In this document: piece by piece, positions 17,725 through 26,476 of the stretch
Layout of the letters: each line of letters starts with the position of its first letter
Position numbering within the stretch: the stretch's first letter is position 1
Assembly: GCF_017357825.1 (NCBI RefSeq)
Contig: NZ_CP046072.1
Location: 1,488,001-1,552,000 of the forward strand
Direction of reading: 5' to 3'
DNA length: 64,000 nt
Origin: Sulfurimonas aquatica
Lineage (GTDB): Bacteria; Campylobacterota; Campylobacteria; Campylobacterales; Sulfurimonadaceae
Position numbers and translations under genes: made by a program
The notes under the pieces: generated by a model
What the model was told of the DNA's origin: nothing
Seen by the model: the letters and a program-made list of their open reading frames with translations, nothing else
The model's database searches: none

Positions 17725-19239
17725 TCAAGCATTTTCCATCAAATCCATATAGCTATTTGGAGATATATCTCTCAGATCAAAGTGTCTAAATTCACAATAT
17801 AAATTATTAGATACTAATAGTTCATTGGAGTTAATTTTATCAATATCAATCTCTTTATGTTCACTCTTTAAAAGAACAAAATCATCACCAAATATACGAA
17901 AAACTTGACTGTCTGGAAATTCAGACCGAAGATAAGTGGCAAAAGATTTTAATAATAAATCTCCTTTCCCCCATCCATGTTCTTTATTGTAAGCGGTAAA
18001 ATTTCTAAGATATATTACGTTCATACAGATAAGGTTTTTATCCTCTTTATTTTTATAAAAAATAAAATCAAGATAGTAATGGTTGTAGGCATCCGTTAAT
18101 GAATCTTTATAAAAATAAGCAAAACGTTCGTCATCTACATGTGTACATGGATCCTGATTAATATTACTGTCAATATTTACAGATTTTAAAATATCTTCTG
18201 CAAATTTGATTACCGTTGGGTCATACCAAGAACCACTAAAATGCTTAAGTTCTTCAACTGCTTCGTTGACACTTTTCCTCGATTTATAAATTCGACTGGT
18301 TGTCATAGCATCAAATGCATCTGAAACGGCCATAATACGTCCAGCCATAGGAATCTCTTCGCCTTTAATAGCTCGAGGATAACCGCTTCCATCATAATGT
18401 TCATGGTGTGTATAGACGATATCTGCCAACTCATGATACATAGGAACTTCGCAGAGGATTTCATATCCACTGGTTACATGTTCTTTGATGAGGGCATACT
18501 CTTGATCTGTTAGTTTTCCGGGTTTGAGTAAAATAGCATCGGGAGTGATAAGCTTTCCAATATCATGCAATATTCCAGCTTCATAAATCAATGCACACTG
18601 CTCTTTCGTAAACCCCATTGCTTTAGCAATCTCTTTTGAGTAGTTTGCTACCCGTTCACTGTGTCCAGCAGTATAGGTGTCTCGTCCATCTATCATACTA
18701 ATCATAGAATGAATCATATGCTGATAGTTGTCGATAGATTGATTTTGAAGGGCTAATATTTTTTCAGTTCGCTCCTCCACCATCTCTTCAAGTTTGCTTT
18801 TATACATTGCATTTTCACGAAAAGCCGACAGTTTAAGAGTAGATCGTTTAATAACTTTTAAAGCTTGTATGATGTCTACAGGTTTAATCATGTATCCTGT
18901 GACACCTAGTTCAATGGAGTCAAGTAGGTATGAAGCATCAGTATAAGCTGAGAGTATAATAATCTCTTGATTATCGTTAATCTCTCGAAGTTTTCCTATC
19001 AACTCTAGACCATCCATTTTTGGCATCTGGATATCAGTTATTACTATGTCGTGCAGATTATTGAGATATAACTGAAGTCCCTCTTCTCCATTTGAAGCAC
19101 TATCTACATGATCAAAAATCTTTTTTAAAAAAGTTACAAATTTTTCGCGTAACCCATCTTCATCCTCTATGTAAAGAATTGAGAATGTTTTTGCTTTTTC
19201 TTTAAGGAAAGCTATTTCACTTTTTAATTCATTGCTCAT
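17725..19239 (-). CDS. Response regulator with REC, HD-GYP and degenerate GGDEF domains
   Basis: 504-residue cytoplasmic regulator. REC (about 18-135) has phospho-acceptor D69 in 'TDIQMPKMDG'. A coiled linker leads to an HD-GYP domain (about 165-350) with 'LHDIGK' and 'HHEHYDGSGYP', intact for cyclic-di-GMP hydrolysis. The C-terminal 150 residues look like a GGDEF domain ('KDSLTDAYNHYYLDFI') whose active loop reads 'FGDDF', so it is probably not a cyclase and may be a regulatory remnant. It follows the PAS kinase by 47 bases and is its likely partner. It probably lowers cyclic-di-GMP in response to that kinase. Confidence 0.9.
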   Translation of the reverse strand: MSNELKSEIAFLKEKAKTFSILYIEDEDGLREKFVTFLKKIFDHVDSASNGEEGLQLYLNNLHDIVITDIQMPKMDGLELIGKLREINDNQEIIILSAYTDASYLLDSIELGVTGYMIKPVDIIQALKVIKRSTLKLSAFRENAMYKSKLEEMVEERTEKILALQNQSIDNYQHMIHSMISMIDGRDTYTAGHSERVANYSKEIAKAMGFTKEQCALIYEAGILHDIGKLITPDAILLKPGKLTDQEYALIKEHVTSGYEILCEVPMYHELADIVYTHHEHYDGSGYPRAIKGEEIPMAGRIMAVSDAFDAMTTSRIYKSRKSVNEAVEELKHFSGSWYDPTVIKFAEDILKSVNIDSNINQDPCTHVDDERFAYFYKDSLTDAYNHYYLDFIFYKNKEDKNLICMNVIYLRNFTAYNKEHGWGKGDLLLKSFATYLRSEFPDSQVFRIFGDDFVLLKSEHKEIDIDKINSNELLVSNNLYCEFRHFDLRDISPNSYMDLMENA

Positions 19240-19286
19240 TGACCTAGCTCCTTATAAGAATATCTATTCACTAAATATATCATAAT

Positions 19287-22196
19287 TTACTTATTTTTCA
19301 ACAACCTTACTCTAAAACAGGCACCTTCTTCTTTATTGTGAGCATCGATCATACCTTCAAGATGATCCTCAATAATCATCTTACTCATATACAAACCTAA
19401 ACCTGTTCCGTTCTTTTCATCCTTGGTTGTAAAATAGGGATCAAATATTTTTGATAAAATCTTCATATCAATGCCATTACCATTATCACAAATGTCAATA
19501 TTGACATAGGTTTCATCATCATAAATTTTTACTTCTATATAGCCATCTTTGATATTATTTTCGACTAAAGCATCTTTGGCATTGTTGATAATATTAACAA
19601 AAACCTGCATTAACTCTCTTGGATAGACATTAACTTCGGATGTAGATTCAGAAATTATTTTAAACTCTATGTTGTTATTTTTTAGGCTCTCTTTGACGAT
19701 TCTAAATGTTTCACTCATAACCTCTTGTATACTCACGTCTGAGGTTACTTTATCAGGTTTAAAAAAGTTTCTAAAGTCATCTATTGTTTTTGAGAGATGC
19801 TGACTTAGTTCAAGAATATCATTTGCGTATTTTTCCGCATCATCGTTCTTAAAGTTATCTAGAGCAATATCCACCAGTATATTGTTTGCATCCATAGAAA
19901 TACCTGCAATGGGTTGGCGCCACTGATGGGCAATCATGCCTATCATCTCTCCCATCGCTGCAAAACGCGACTGAGACATTAGCATCTTGTCTTTGTTCTT
20001 TAACTCCGTTATATCCATTGCCGATGAGATAACTGTACGTTTATCATCCATAACTCCTAATGGTGCGGAGCTAAATTGCCAAATGATAGAATTGCCATCT
20101 TTTGTAAAAATAGAGTACTCACCCTCATCCACCCTATGTTTTATAGAGTAGAGATTGTCAATATATTTTTTGATATCTGACATTTTTTCACGATAAGCTT
20201 TTTGTGTCCATTTCTCAATTGTATTAATCTCGCTATGAGAATAGCCTGTAAGGTTTTCCCAGACTTTGTTAACCATAAGTACTTCACCTGCTTCATTATG
20301 TAGCATAATAGGGTTTGGTGCTTCTTGAATAATAGTGTATAACTCTTGTGATTTCTTCTCTAATGCAGCATGTGAATTTTGAAGACTCTGCTTTATATCT
20401 ATCTCCTCAGTAATATCTCTGCTTTGAGGGATAAGGTACTGTGACTTTCCATTTTCATCAAGAACGGGTTTAAGTGAAAAATCAAAATAATGTAGCCTTC
20501 GAGTTTTAGAGTAGTGCGTTACCTCTTTTTTAATAATTTCACCTTGAGCTGCTTTAGAGATGCTTTCTTGTAGCCATATTTGTAACTCTTGGCTATGCTG
20601 CCACCATGGTGTTTCCCAAAACAGCTTTCCAATAACATCAATCTCTTTAACACCGATAAACTCAAGTGATGTTGGGTTTACAGAGAGTACTCTACCTTCA
20701 AGAGTAAGAACACCCGCAAATTGAAATGTCTGGTTAAAGATGCTTCGAAATAACACCTCACTTTCTCTTAACATCTTTTGTGCTTCTCTTTGGTGTGTAA
20801 CATCTTGAATAAACCCTATAACTCTTTGAGCAGTACCCTCGGTATTGAACTCTACTTCAGCTATGGATGTGATTATTTTTGAGGAGCTACCATCTGCAGG
20901 GTTTATCCTAAACTCTAGTTTATACTCGCTCCCTTTTTCTATAAGGTCAATTAATGCTTGATGGACATATTCCCTCTCTGGAATACATGCTTCTACACTC
21001 TGCTCACTAAAAAGTATAGAATCAGATTTAAGCCCATACATTCGATGTGACTCAGCTGAACCCCAAAACTCTTTTGTATCTATTTTATACTCCCAGCTTC
21101 CTACTTTACCAATCATCTCTGCTACTTCATAACGCTTTTTACTCAGTACTAAAGCATCTTCAGTGCTTTTTTGCTCGGTTATATCAACCGAATTTCCCAC
21201 AAGACCTATCAAGGTTCCATCTGAGCTCAGTAGAGGAGACTTTACTGTAAGTAGGTAGACCTTTTTGCCATCAGGATAGCTAACCCACTCGAAGTTTGTT
21301 TTTGATTCTCTTAAATTAATCATTATCTCATCATGCTGTCTAAATTGGTCTGCAAGCTCTTTTGAAAAAAGATCGTAATCATTTTTTCCAACTATCTCTT
21401 CCTTAGGTCTTCCCACGAACTTTTCAAAAGCTTCATTACAAGCTATGTAGATGAACTCGGTGTCTTTAACAAAGATAAGGTTTTCTACACTATTTATAGT
21501 GTTATCATAGAGCTCTTTTAAGTGGTCTATATTATCAATGTATTTTGAGATTCTTTTAATAATGTAGTAAGTAATTAAGATGTAAAAAATTAGTAGAAAA
21601 ATAGATAAGAGTGTGTTTGCGGTTTCTAACTTTTCAAACCATTGATGAGACTCTTTTTTAATGCTCTGCGATGCTTCTTGAGTGTAATTGTAGAGATTCG
21701 ACGCGTTACCTTTCAACATTGACATATGCTTTAGAACTTGAGATTCTATAAGAAAAGTTGCTTCAGACAACTCTCCCTTTTGCACAAGCGATATTATATT
21801 ACGATGCATCTCCACAAGCTGATTAAAAAGAGTTTTAGTTTCTTCTTGTAACGCCAAGCCCTCTTTTTCAAAGAGATTTTCTTTAATGATTCTCAGGTTA
21901 TTATATATCTGTTTCTCGTCTATATAAATCTCTTCAATAAGTCTCTTTTGCTCTATTTTAGATTCTGAGGAGATAATCATTTTCATATCTTTATCAATTT
22001 TATAAAGCCCTAGTTTCAATCTCAGAGCGGTGCGAGATACTTTCAAGGGGTGCTTGTGTATATTCATAGTTAAGGTATGCATAACATCGACATGGTATGA
22101 GGAGAAAAGTTTAGAGGCTGTGGCTAATAGTGCAAGAGTTATTAACGCTAAAATTAGAAGACGAATCTCCTTTTTTCTTTGTAGGGTGTTTTTCAT
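19287..22196 (-). CDS. Multi-PAS sensor histidine kinase
   Basis: 969-residue kinase. Helices at about 12-30 and 195-215 enclose a helical periplasmic sensor (four-helix-bundle type). About four PAS domains follow (roughly 230-350, 355-475, 485-605 and 615-735), then a HisKA box 'MIAHQWRQP' (H757), then HATPase_c with 'DNGNGID' and 'GTGLGL'. No receiver domain is present; the output partner is the HD-GYP regulator encoded next. The 'AHQWRQP' type of phosphoacceptor box differs from the 'SHEIRTP' hybrids nearby. The signal is unknown; PAS domains may bind haem, flavin or small molecules. Confidence 0.92.
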   Translation of the reverse strand: MKNTLQRKKEIRLLILALITLALLATASKLFSSYHVDVMHTLTMNIHKHPLKVSRTALRLKLGLYKIDKDMKMIISSESKIEQKRLIEEIYIDEKQIYNNLRIIKENLFEKEGLALQEETKTLFNQLVEMHRNIISLVQKGELSEATFLIESQVLKHMSMLKGNASNLYNYTQEASQSIKKESHQWFEKLETANTLLSIFLLIFYILITYYIIKRISKYIDNIDHLKELYDNTINSVENLIFVKDTEFIYIACNEAFEKFVGRPKEEIVGKNDYDLFSKELADQFRQHDEIMINLRESKTNFEWVSYPDGKKVYLLTVKSPLLSSDGTLIGLVGNSVDITEQKSTEDALVLSKKRYEVAEMIGKVGSWEYKIDTKEFWGSAESHRMYGLKSDSILFSEQSVEACIPEREYVHQALIDLIEKGSEYKLEFRINPADGSSSKIITSIAEVEFNTEGTAQRVIGFIQDVTHQREAQKMLRESEVLFRSIFNQTFQFAGVLTLEGRVLSVNPTSLEFIGVKEIDVIGKLFWETPWWQHSQELQIWLQESISKAAQGEIIKKEVTHYSKTRRLHYFDFSLKPVLDENGKSQYLIPQSRDITEEIDIKQSLQNSHAALEKKSQELYTIIQEAPNPIMLHNEAGEVLMVNKVWENLTGYSHSEINTIEKWTQKAYREKMSDIKKYIDNLYSIKHRVDEGEYSIFTKDGNSIIWQFSSAPLGVMDDKRTVISSAMDITELKNKDKMLMSQSRFAAMGEMIGMIAHQWRQPIAGISMDANNILVDIALDNFKNDDAEKYANDILELSQHLSKTIDDFRNFFKPDKVTSDVSIQEVMSETFRIVKESLKNNNIEFKIISESTSEVNVYPRELMQVFVNIINNAKDALVENNIKDGYIEVKIYDDETYVNIDICDNGNGIDMKILSKIFDPYFTTKDEKNGTGLGLYMSKMIIEDHLEGMIDAHNKEEGACFRVRLLKNK

Positions 22197-22396
22197 AAAA
22201 CATACTCCTTTACAAATAGTAAGGTCAGTCTATAGTAGAAAATATAATTAACAGCTGAAATATATAGCAACAAAATATAATTTTTTATTTTATAGGAGAG
22301 TATTCCAGTTTAAACTTAATAATTAACTTTTTAATGAATCGACTTATTTAATTGAAAGTGTGTAGGATTTGAAAAAAATATAAAGGGTCTCTCTGT

Positions 22397-23590
22397 ATGG
22401 AACAATTTAATGTCGCTCAAGCTATAGAAGAGTTCATGCATCCAACCGTATATACAGGTGTTAAACCCATTTTTATTGTTGCTGAAGCATTACCAACAGA
22501 ACTAAGTGTTGGTCAAGTTGTTGAAGCAGTTTGGATTAGTGTCAACTCCAACAAAGAGTTTAGCTATATATCCAAGTTCGCAGTTTCGGGAAAAATAACT
22601 TTGGGAAAGTACTATAAACAGGATGAAATGGAGCCATTTCATGGAAGAGTCGCACTTATAAATAATGAGAACTTAGAAAATGTAGCGTTACATCGAAATA
22701 GTATAAAACAGATAGAAGAGTTAGAGAATAAAAGATTTAAATTACTCGGTGAAATAAACAAAGAGTTTGATAATCTCTTAAACCTGCATTTACAAAACGA
22801 AGAGTTATATCTCTTTGAAAAAAAAGATGCGAAATGGTTAGACTTAGATTTACAAGACAAAGAGCTTAACCTCTTTGAGAGTAAGAATGTAAAATGGGAT
22901 GAGGAACTCTTTAGCGATTTAGATATTAACACTCCCTACAGAGTTATAAGTGTTCAAAAAATCTCTACAGAGCTTCATCTATCTCTTGAAAATTTAAAAA
23001 CAGGAAAAATAAAAGAGTACTCAAACCCAGATAAATTTTACGGATACTTTATTGGGTCTCAAGCCGACATAGCAGGTCTTAAACTAAAGAGTCAAAGTTA
23101 TTTAGCCAGTATCGTATCCTTACAAAACGATGCCAGAGCTCTTATGAAAAAAATACAGTGGTTGGACTTAGATGATTTGCAGGTAAAAGAGATTACTCAA
23201 AATCTACCTAAATATCCATTTGAGGATTATTTTCTTTATGTCAAAAAAGAGAATGTTCGAAAATTAGATGTATCGGATGAGCTAGTTAAAACTCTTAAAG
23301 AAATCATACTAAAACATATGCCCGAAAATGACACACCTTTAGGCATGGTTTACATTCCTATAGATAAACTTATTTATCTATTTCATATGATAATTTCTAG
23401 AGATGAGGCACTCTCAGCTTTAGAGATGTGTGATATAGTTTATGAGCCTCCCGGAGTATTACTAGGATATAGTGGTGAACGTAAAACGCCACCTAAGTAT
23501 TTAGTGCCTATTGCTCATGTGGCGTATGCATATAAAAGTCTTCCTAGCTTTATGAGTGTATGTAGGAGTTTTAAAGATGAAAACAAATAA
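22397..23590 (+). CDS. Hypothetical 397-residue protein with an internal 20-residue tandem repeat
   Basis: No family recognised. It is soluble, with no signal peptide. The first 90 residues are beta-rich, followed by a coiled-coil-prone stretch (about 110-150) and a mixed C-terminal half. Residues about 130-169 are two 20-residue copies, starting 'LHLQNEELYLFEKKDAKW' and 'LDLQDKELNLFESKNVKW'. The first of three same-strand genes (23577 and 23800 follow closely), it is probably an operon leader. The 14-base overlap with the next gene suggests translational coupling. No function is proposed. Confidence 0.65.
   Translation: MEQFNVAQAIEEFMHPTVYTGVKPIFIVAEALPTELSVGQVVEAVWISVNSNKEFSYISKFAVSGKITLGKYYKQDEMEPFHGRVALINNENLENVALHRNSIKQIEELENKRFKLLGEINKEFDNLLNLHLQNEELYLFEKKDAKWLDLDLQDKELNLFESKNVKWDEELFSDLDINTPYRVISVQKISTELHLSLENLKTGKIKEYSNPDKFYGYFIGSQADIAGLKLKSQSYLASIVSLQNDARALMKKIQWLDLDDLQVKEITQNLPKYPFEDYFLYVKKENVRKLDVSDELVKTLKEIILKHMPENDTPLGMVYIPIDKLIYLFHMIISRDEALSALEMCDIVYEPPGVLLGYSGERKTPPKYLVPIAHVAYAYKSLPSFMSVCRSFKDENK
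22784..22903 (+). repeat. 60-base tandem duplication inside the 397-residue gene
   Basis: Two adjacent 60-base units (22784-22843 and 22844-22903) encode clearly similar but diverged 20-residue segments with conserved L.LQ..EL.LFE...KW. The unit keeps the frame, and the divergence indicates an old duplication. Confidence 0.7.
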
Positions 23591-23786
23591 TACAAAAACA
23601 GAAGTTCAAAATAAAAAGTTAAAAAACTATCAAGAGTTTGTAGAGACTATCAAAAGAACTCCAGAAGATGAGAGACAACTGGGCATAAAGGCAGCTGCTA
23701 AATATATAGAGTATATAAAACTGCATGATAAAGAAGCATACAAAAACTATTTGAGCTATTCTACATATCTAAAGACATGCATTTAA
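23577..23786 (+). CDS. Hypothetical 69-residue basic protein
   Basis: Small, lysine-rich helical protein of no recognised family. I use the ATG at 23577, which has AGGAG eight bases upstream; a GTG at 23556 in frame is less likely. It overlaps the end of the 397-residue gene by 14 bases and is followed 13 bases after its stop by the membrane-protein gene. The coupling suggests the three products act together. Confidence 0.6.
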   Translation: MKTNNTKTEVQNKKLKNYQEFVETIKRTPEDERQLGIKAAAKYIEYIKLHDKEAYKNYLSYSTYLKTCI

Positions 23787-23799
23787 AACAAGGACATTG

Positions 23800-24408
23800 A
23801 TGATCGAAACATATTTTTTAGGCCTTATAGCGCAGTTGATTCTCGCTATATCTATACTTCCATATACTATAAGTATTTTTCGTGGCACTGTAAAACCAAA
23901 CCGAATCTCTTGGTTTATCTGGAGTATTATCGGTTTTGCTTTTTGGTTGATTACTCCCTCAACAGCAGACGAAGTCACAAAAATGCTAACGGTGATTTTC
24001 ATGGTAAACCCAAGTATAATTTTTATATTGACAATTTTTAAAGGAGAAAATATAAAGCCAGATAATCTGGAAAAATTCTCCTTAATCATAGGTATAACGG
24101 CAATCTTAATTTGGTATATTTTTAAGGATGATTCAGGATTACTTCCAATCATCATTGCAATAATTGCCGACTTTTGCGCGCTTATACCTACATTGCGTTT
24201 TGTATTTAACTCTCCTCATGAAGAGAGACCACTTGCATGGATACTCTTTTTTCTAGGTTCTTTAATCGCTCTTTTTGCGATAGAGGCTCATACTCTTGAG
24301 AGTATGATGTTACCTGCATATATGACAGTCGGTTCATTTTTCGTTGTATTTCCATTAGTACTTTACAGGGTGAAAATGAAGATTCCTCTTAAAAACTGGA
24401 TTATTTGA
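23800..24408 (+). CDS. Hypothetical membrane protein with PQ-loop-like internal repeat
   Basis: 202-residue protein with about seven hydrophobic helices. Two related segments stand out: 'LPYTISIFRGTVKPNRISWFI' near residue 20-45 and 'IPTLRFVFNSPHEERPLAWIL' near residue 130-150. Each has a Pro-containing helix, a short polar loop and S/A-W, which resembles the repeat plan of SWEET/PQ-loop transporters. This is an architectural inference; I do not recognise the family. ATG at 23800 follows AAGGA; the TTG one codon before is an alternative. Third gene of the cluster starting at 22397. Confidence 0.6.
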   Translation: MIETYFLGLIAQLILAISILPYTISIFRGTVKPNRISWFIWSIIGFAFWLITPSTADEVTKMLTVIFMVNPSIIFILTIFKGENIKPDNLEKFSLIIGITAILIWYIFKDDSGLLPIIIAIIADFCALIPTLRFVFNSPHEERPLAWILFFLGSLIALFAIEAHTLESMMLPAYMTVGSFFVVFPLVLYRVKMKIPLKNWII

Positions 24409-24440
24409 GCTAAGTCAATAGATTTATAACAAATCTACAA

Positions 24441-24446
24441 TATAAT
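24441..24446 (+). promoter_or_regulatory. -10 element (TATAAT) of the hemerythrin gene
   Basis: Perfect TATAAT 39 bases before the ATG, with an AAAGGA ribosome site between. No clear -35. Confidence 0.45.
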
Positions 24447-24484
24447 GTCTGCACATTTAAATATACTTTTTATAAAGGATTACT

Positions 24485-24916
24485 ATGGGTATGATTTATG
24501 CCGAACAAGTTGAATATATGAGTGTTGAGACTATGCAGCAGACACACGAAAGTGAGATTAAAATTCTTAATGACATCGATAAGTTGGCTATAGGTCTAGA
24601 TAGAGGAACTGTCGAGCTAAGCGAATTAGAAGCGAAAATCGATGAATACATTGAACATGTAACTGAGCATTTTGCAAGTGAAGAGCGATTGATGCTAGAG
24701 TATAACTTTCCATCTTATGACATGCATAAAACGGCACATGATATGTTTTTAGCTGACCTACAGTATGCTACGGTACAGTGGAAAGAGTATGGACAGATTA
24801 AAAAAATCATCAACTTCGTACGTAAAACTCCAGAATGGATAGTCATGCACGTCAACTCAGTCGACGCACCAACTGCAGACTATATTGCGAGAAAACTGCA
24901 GCAGAGTGAAGCTTAG
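24485..24916 (+). CDS. Bacteriohemerythrin
   Basis: 143-residue non-haem diiron oxygen-binding protein. Iron ligands are visible in order: an early His ('QQTHESEIKIL'), 'HVTEHFASEE', 'HKTAH', then a late His ('VMHVNSVDAP') with an Asp. That is the H-H-H-E-H-H-D set of single-domain hemerythrins. It is soluble and likely stores or carries oxygen, or shuttles it to enzymes, as expected in a microaerobic bacterium. It is a single gene with its own promoter; its end overlaps the convergent reductase gene by 4 bases. Confidence 0.9.
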   Translation: MGMIYAEQVEYMSVETMQQTHESEIKILNDIDKLAIGLDRGTVELSELEAKIDEYIEHVTEHFASEERLMLEYNFPSYDMHKTAHDMFLADLQYATVQWKEYGQIKKIINFVRKTPEWIVMHVNSVDAPTADYIARKLQQSEA

Positions 24917-26292
24917 GTACTACTCTTTAGATTATACTTTTTAACAGCGCTTATAACTTTAATAGCTGCAGGAAGTAAAGACTCGCTCAACGCGGGATGT
25001 ATATAAATCATATCTTTTAGATGGCGAATGTCATTATCTATATGCATCACGGCAAGAACTTGATGCATCATCGTAGCAGACTCTGGTCCTATCATATGAC
25101 ATCCCAATATCTCATATGTGTCGGGATTGATTAAAAACTTTGTTCTTGGATACTTAAGTCTTGTCGACTGTGCTTTTGCACTAGCTAACCAATCTGTCGT
25201 ATTGGCTACATACTTTATATTTGCTTCTTGAAGTTTTTTCTCACTCATACCCACACTGGCAATTTCTGGATCGGTAAATACTCCGTGAGGCATATACTTA
25301 AAACGAACCTTACTCTTTTCTCCTTCTAAAAGCACCTTAGAGAGATGATTTACCTCATATGCCGCAGCATGCTGTAGCATATATTTTCCGTTAGCATCTC
25401 CAACCACATAAACGCCATCTACCGTTGTTTGTAGGTCTTCATCACTTACTATGTAGCCTCTCTCGTTTACTTTTATATCTGTATTTTCAAGTTTTAAACT
25501 TCCCGCATTAGACTCTCTTCCCGTAGCGTAGAGTAGTCTGTGCGTTAGATGCTCTTGTTTTTGCCCATTTGAATTTAGCAAAGTGAGTTTAAAGCTATCC
25601 TCTTGATAGTCTATATCTTCTATTGTCGTGTTAAATGCCACATCAACATTTTTTGTAAACTCTTCTTTAAATATATTAGAGATATCTTCATCTTCGTTAC
25701 CCAGAAGCGTTTCATTTCTCACTAACATTTTCGTCTCTATGTCTATAGCATCAAAAAAGTTTGCCAACTCACAGGCGATAAAGCCTGAACCTACTATAGT
25801 TATAGACTTAGGGATATCTCCAAGTAAAGGAAAAACATTGTCACTAGTCCATGCTTTTTCATGTGCAGGTGCAATTGGTTTTGTACCAGTTGCTATGACT
25901 ATTTTATCTGCTTGGAGTTTTCTACCGTTTACTTCAACTACATAGTTTGAGAGAAAACTTCCCTCTCCATATATCACTTCTACATTTTCATTGAGCCTTC
26001 GTGCATATGCCCCATCTATAGAGTCTATATATCTGTTTGTTTTTTCAAATATCTTTTTTTTATCTATATTTTCTATTTTTGAGTCTATAAAGTGTCTAGC
26101 AGACTCTTTAATCCCTCGAGCGACATTGGCATAACCAATGAGTAGTTTTGAAGGAACACAGCCTCTACTTGGACAAGTTCCACCTAATGTAGACTTCTCT
26201 ATCAATGCAACTTTTCTACCTGCCTTACCAGCATTTACAGCGAGTCCACTCGCTCTACCTGCCCCAATAATTATTAAATCAAATTTTTCCAT
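24913..26292 (-). CDS. FAD-dependent pyridine nucleotide-disulfide oxidoreductase
   Basis: 459-residue flavoprotein of the dihydrolipoyl dehydrogenase / mercuric and mycothione reductase family. It has an N-terminal FAD motif 'IIGAGRASGLA', the redox pair in 'GGTCPSRGCVPSK', an NAD(P) motif 'IVGSGFIACELA', a second FAD motif 'GVYVVGDANG', and the C-terminal 'HPALSESL' with the base His-Glu. The first Gly motif has an inserted Ser compared with the usual GAGxAG. No lipoyl-enzyme complex genes are adjacent, so the disulfide substrate is undetermined. It is monocistronic, divergent from the ATP-grasp operon. Confidence 0.85.
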   Translation of the reverse strand: MEKFDLIIIGAGRASGLAVNAGKAGRKVALIEKSTLGGTCPSRGCVPSKLLIGYANVARGIKESARHFIDSKIENIDKKKIFEKTNRYIDSIDGAYARRLNENVEVIYGEGSFLSNYVVEVNGRKLQADKIVIATGTKPIAPAHEKAWTSDNVFPLLGDIPKSITIVGSGFIACELANFFDAIDIETKMLVRNETLLGNEDEDISNIFKEEFTKNVDVAFNTTIEDIDYQEDSFKLTLLNSNGQKQEHLTHRLLYATGRESNAGSLKLENTDIKVNERGYIVSDEDLQTTVDGVYVVGDANGKYMLQHAAAYEVNHLSKVLLEGEKSKVRFKYMPHGVFTDPEIASVGMSEKKLQEANIKYVANTTDWLASAKAQSTRLKYPRTKFLINPDTYEILGCHMIGPESATMMHQVLAVMHIDNDIRHLKDMIYIHPALSESLLPAAIKVISAVKKYNLKSST

Positions 26293-26435
26293 TTTATTTC
26301 CTATCTTGTAGTGAATACTATTTTTATTATAACACTTTTACTTACTTTGCATCAAAAAATATAAAAAAGATACTTAAGCACTATTTTGATTATTAAATAA
26401 ACAACTATTTTATTTAAATAAGCTAATATATAGCT

Positions 26436-26441
26436 ATAATA
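26436..26441 (+). promoter_or_regulatory. -10 element (TATAAT) of the ATP-grasp/alpha-E operon
   Basis: Perfect TATAAT 35 bases before the ATG of the 26477 gene, with GGAG at good distance from the start. No clear -35. Confidence 0.45.
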
Positions 26442-26476
26442 GTATTGAAAGAAATATATTAGATTGGAGTCATTAA

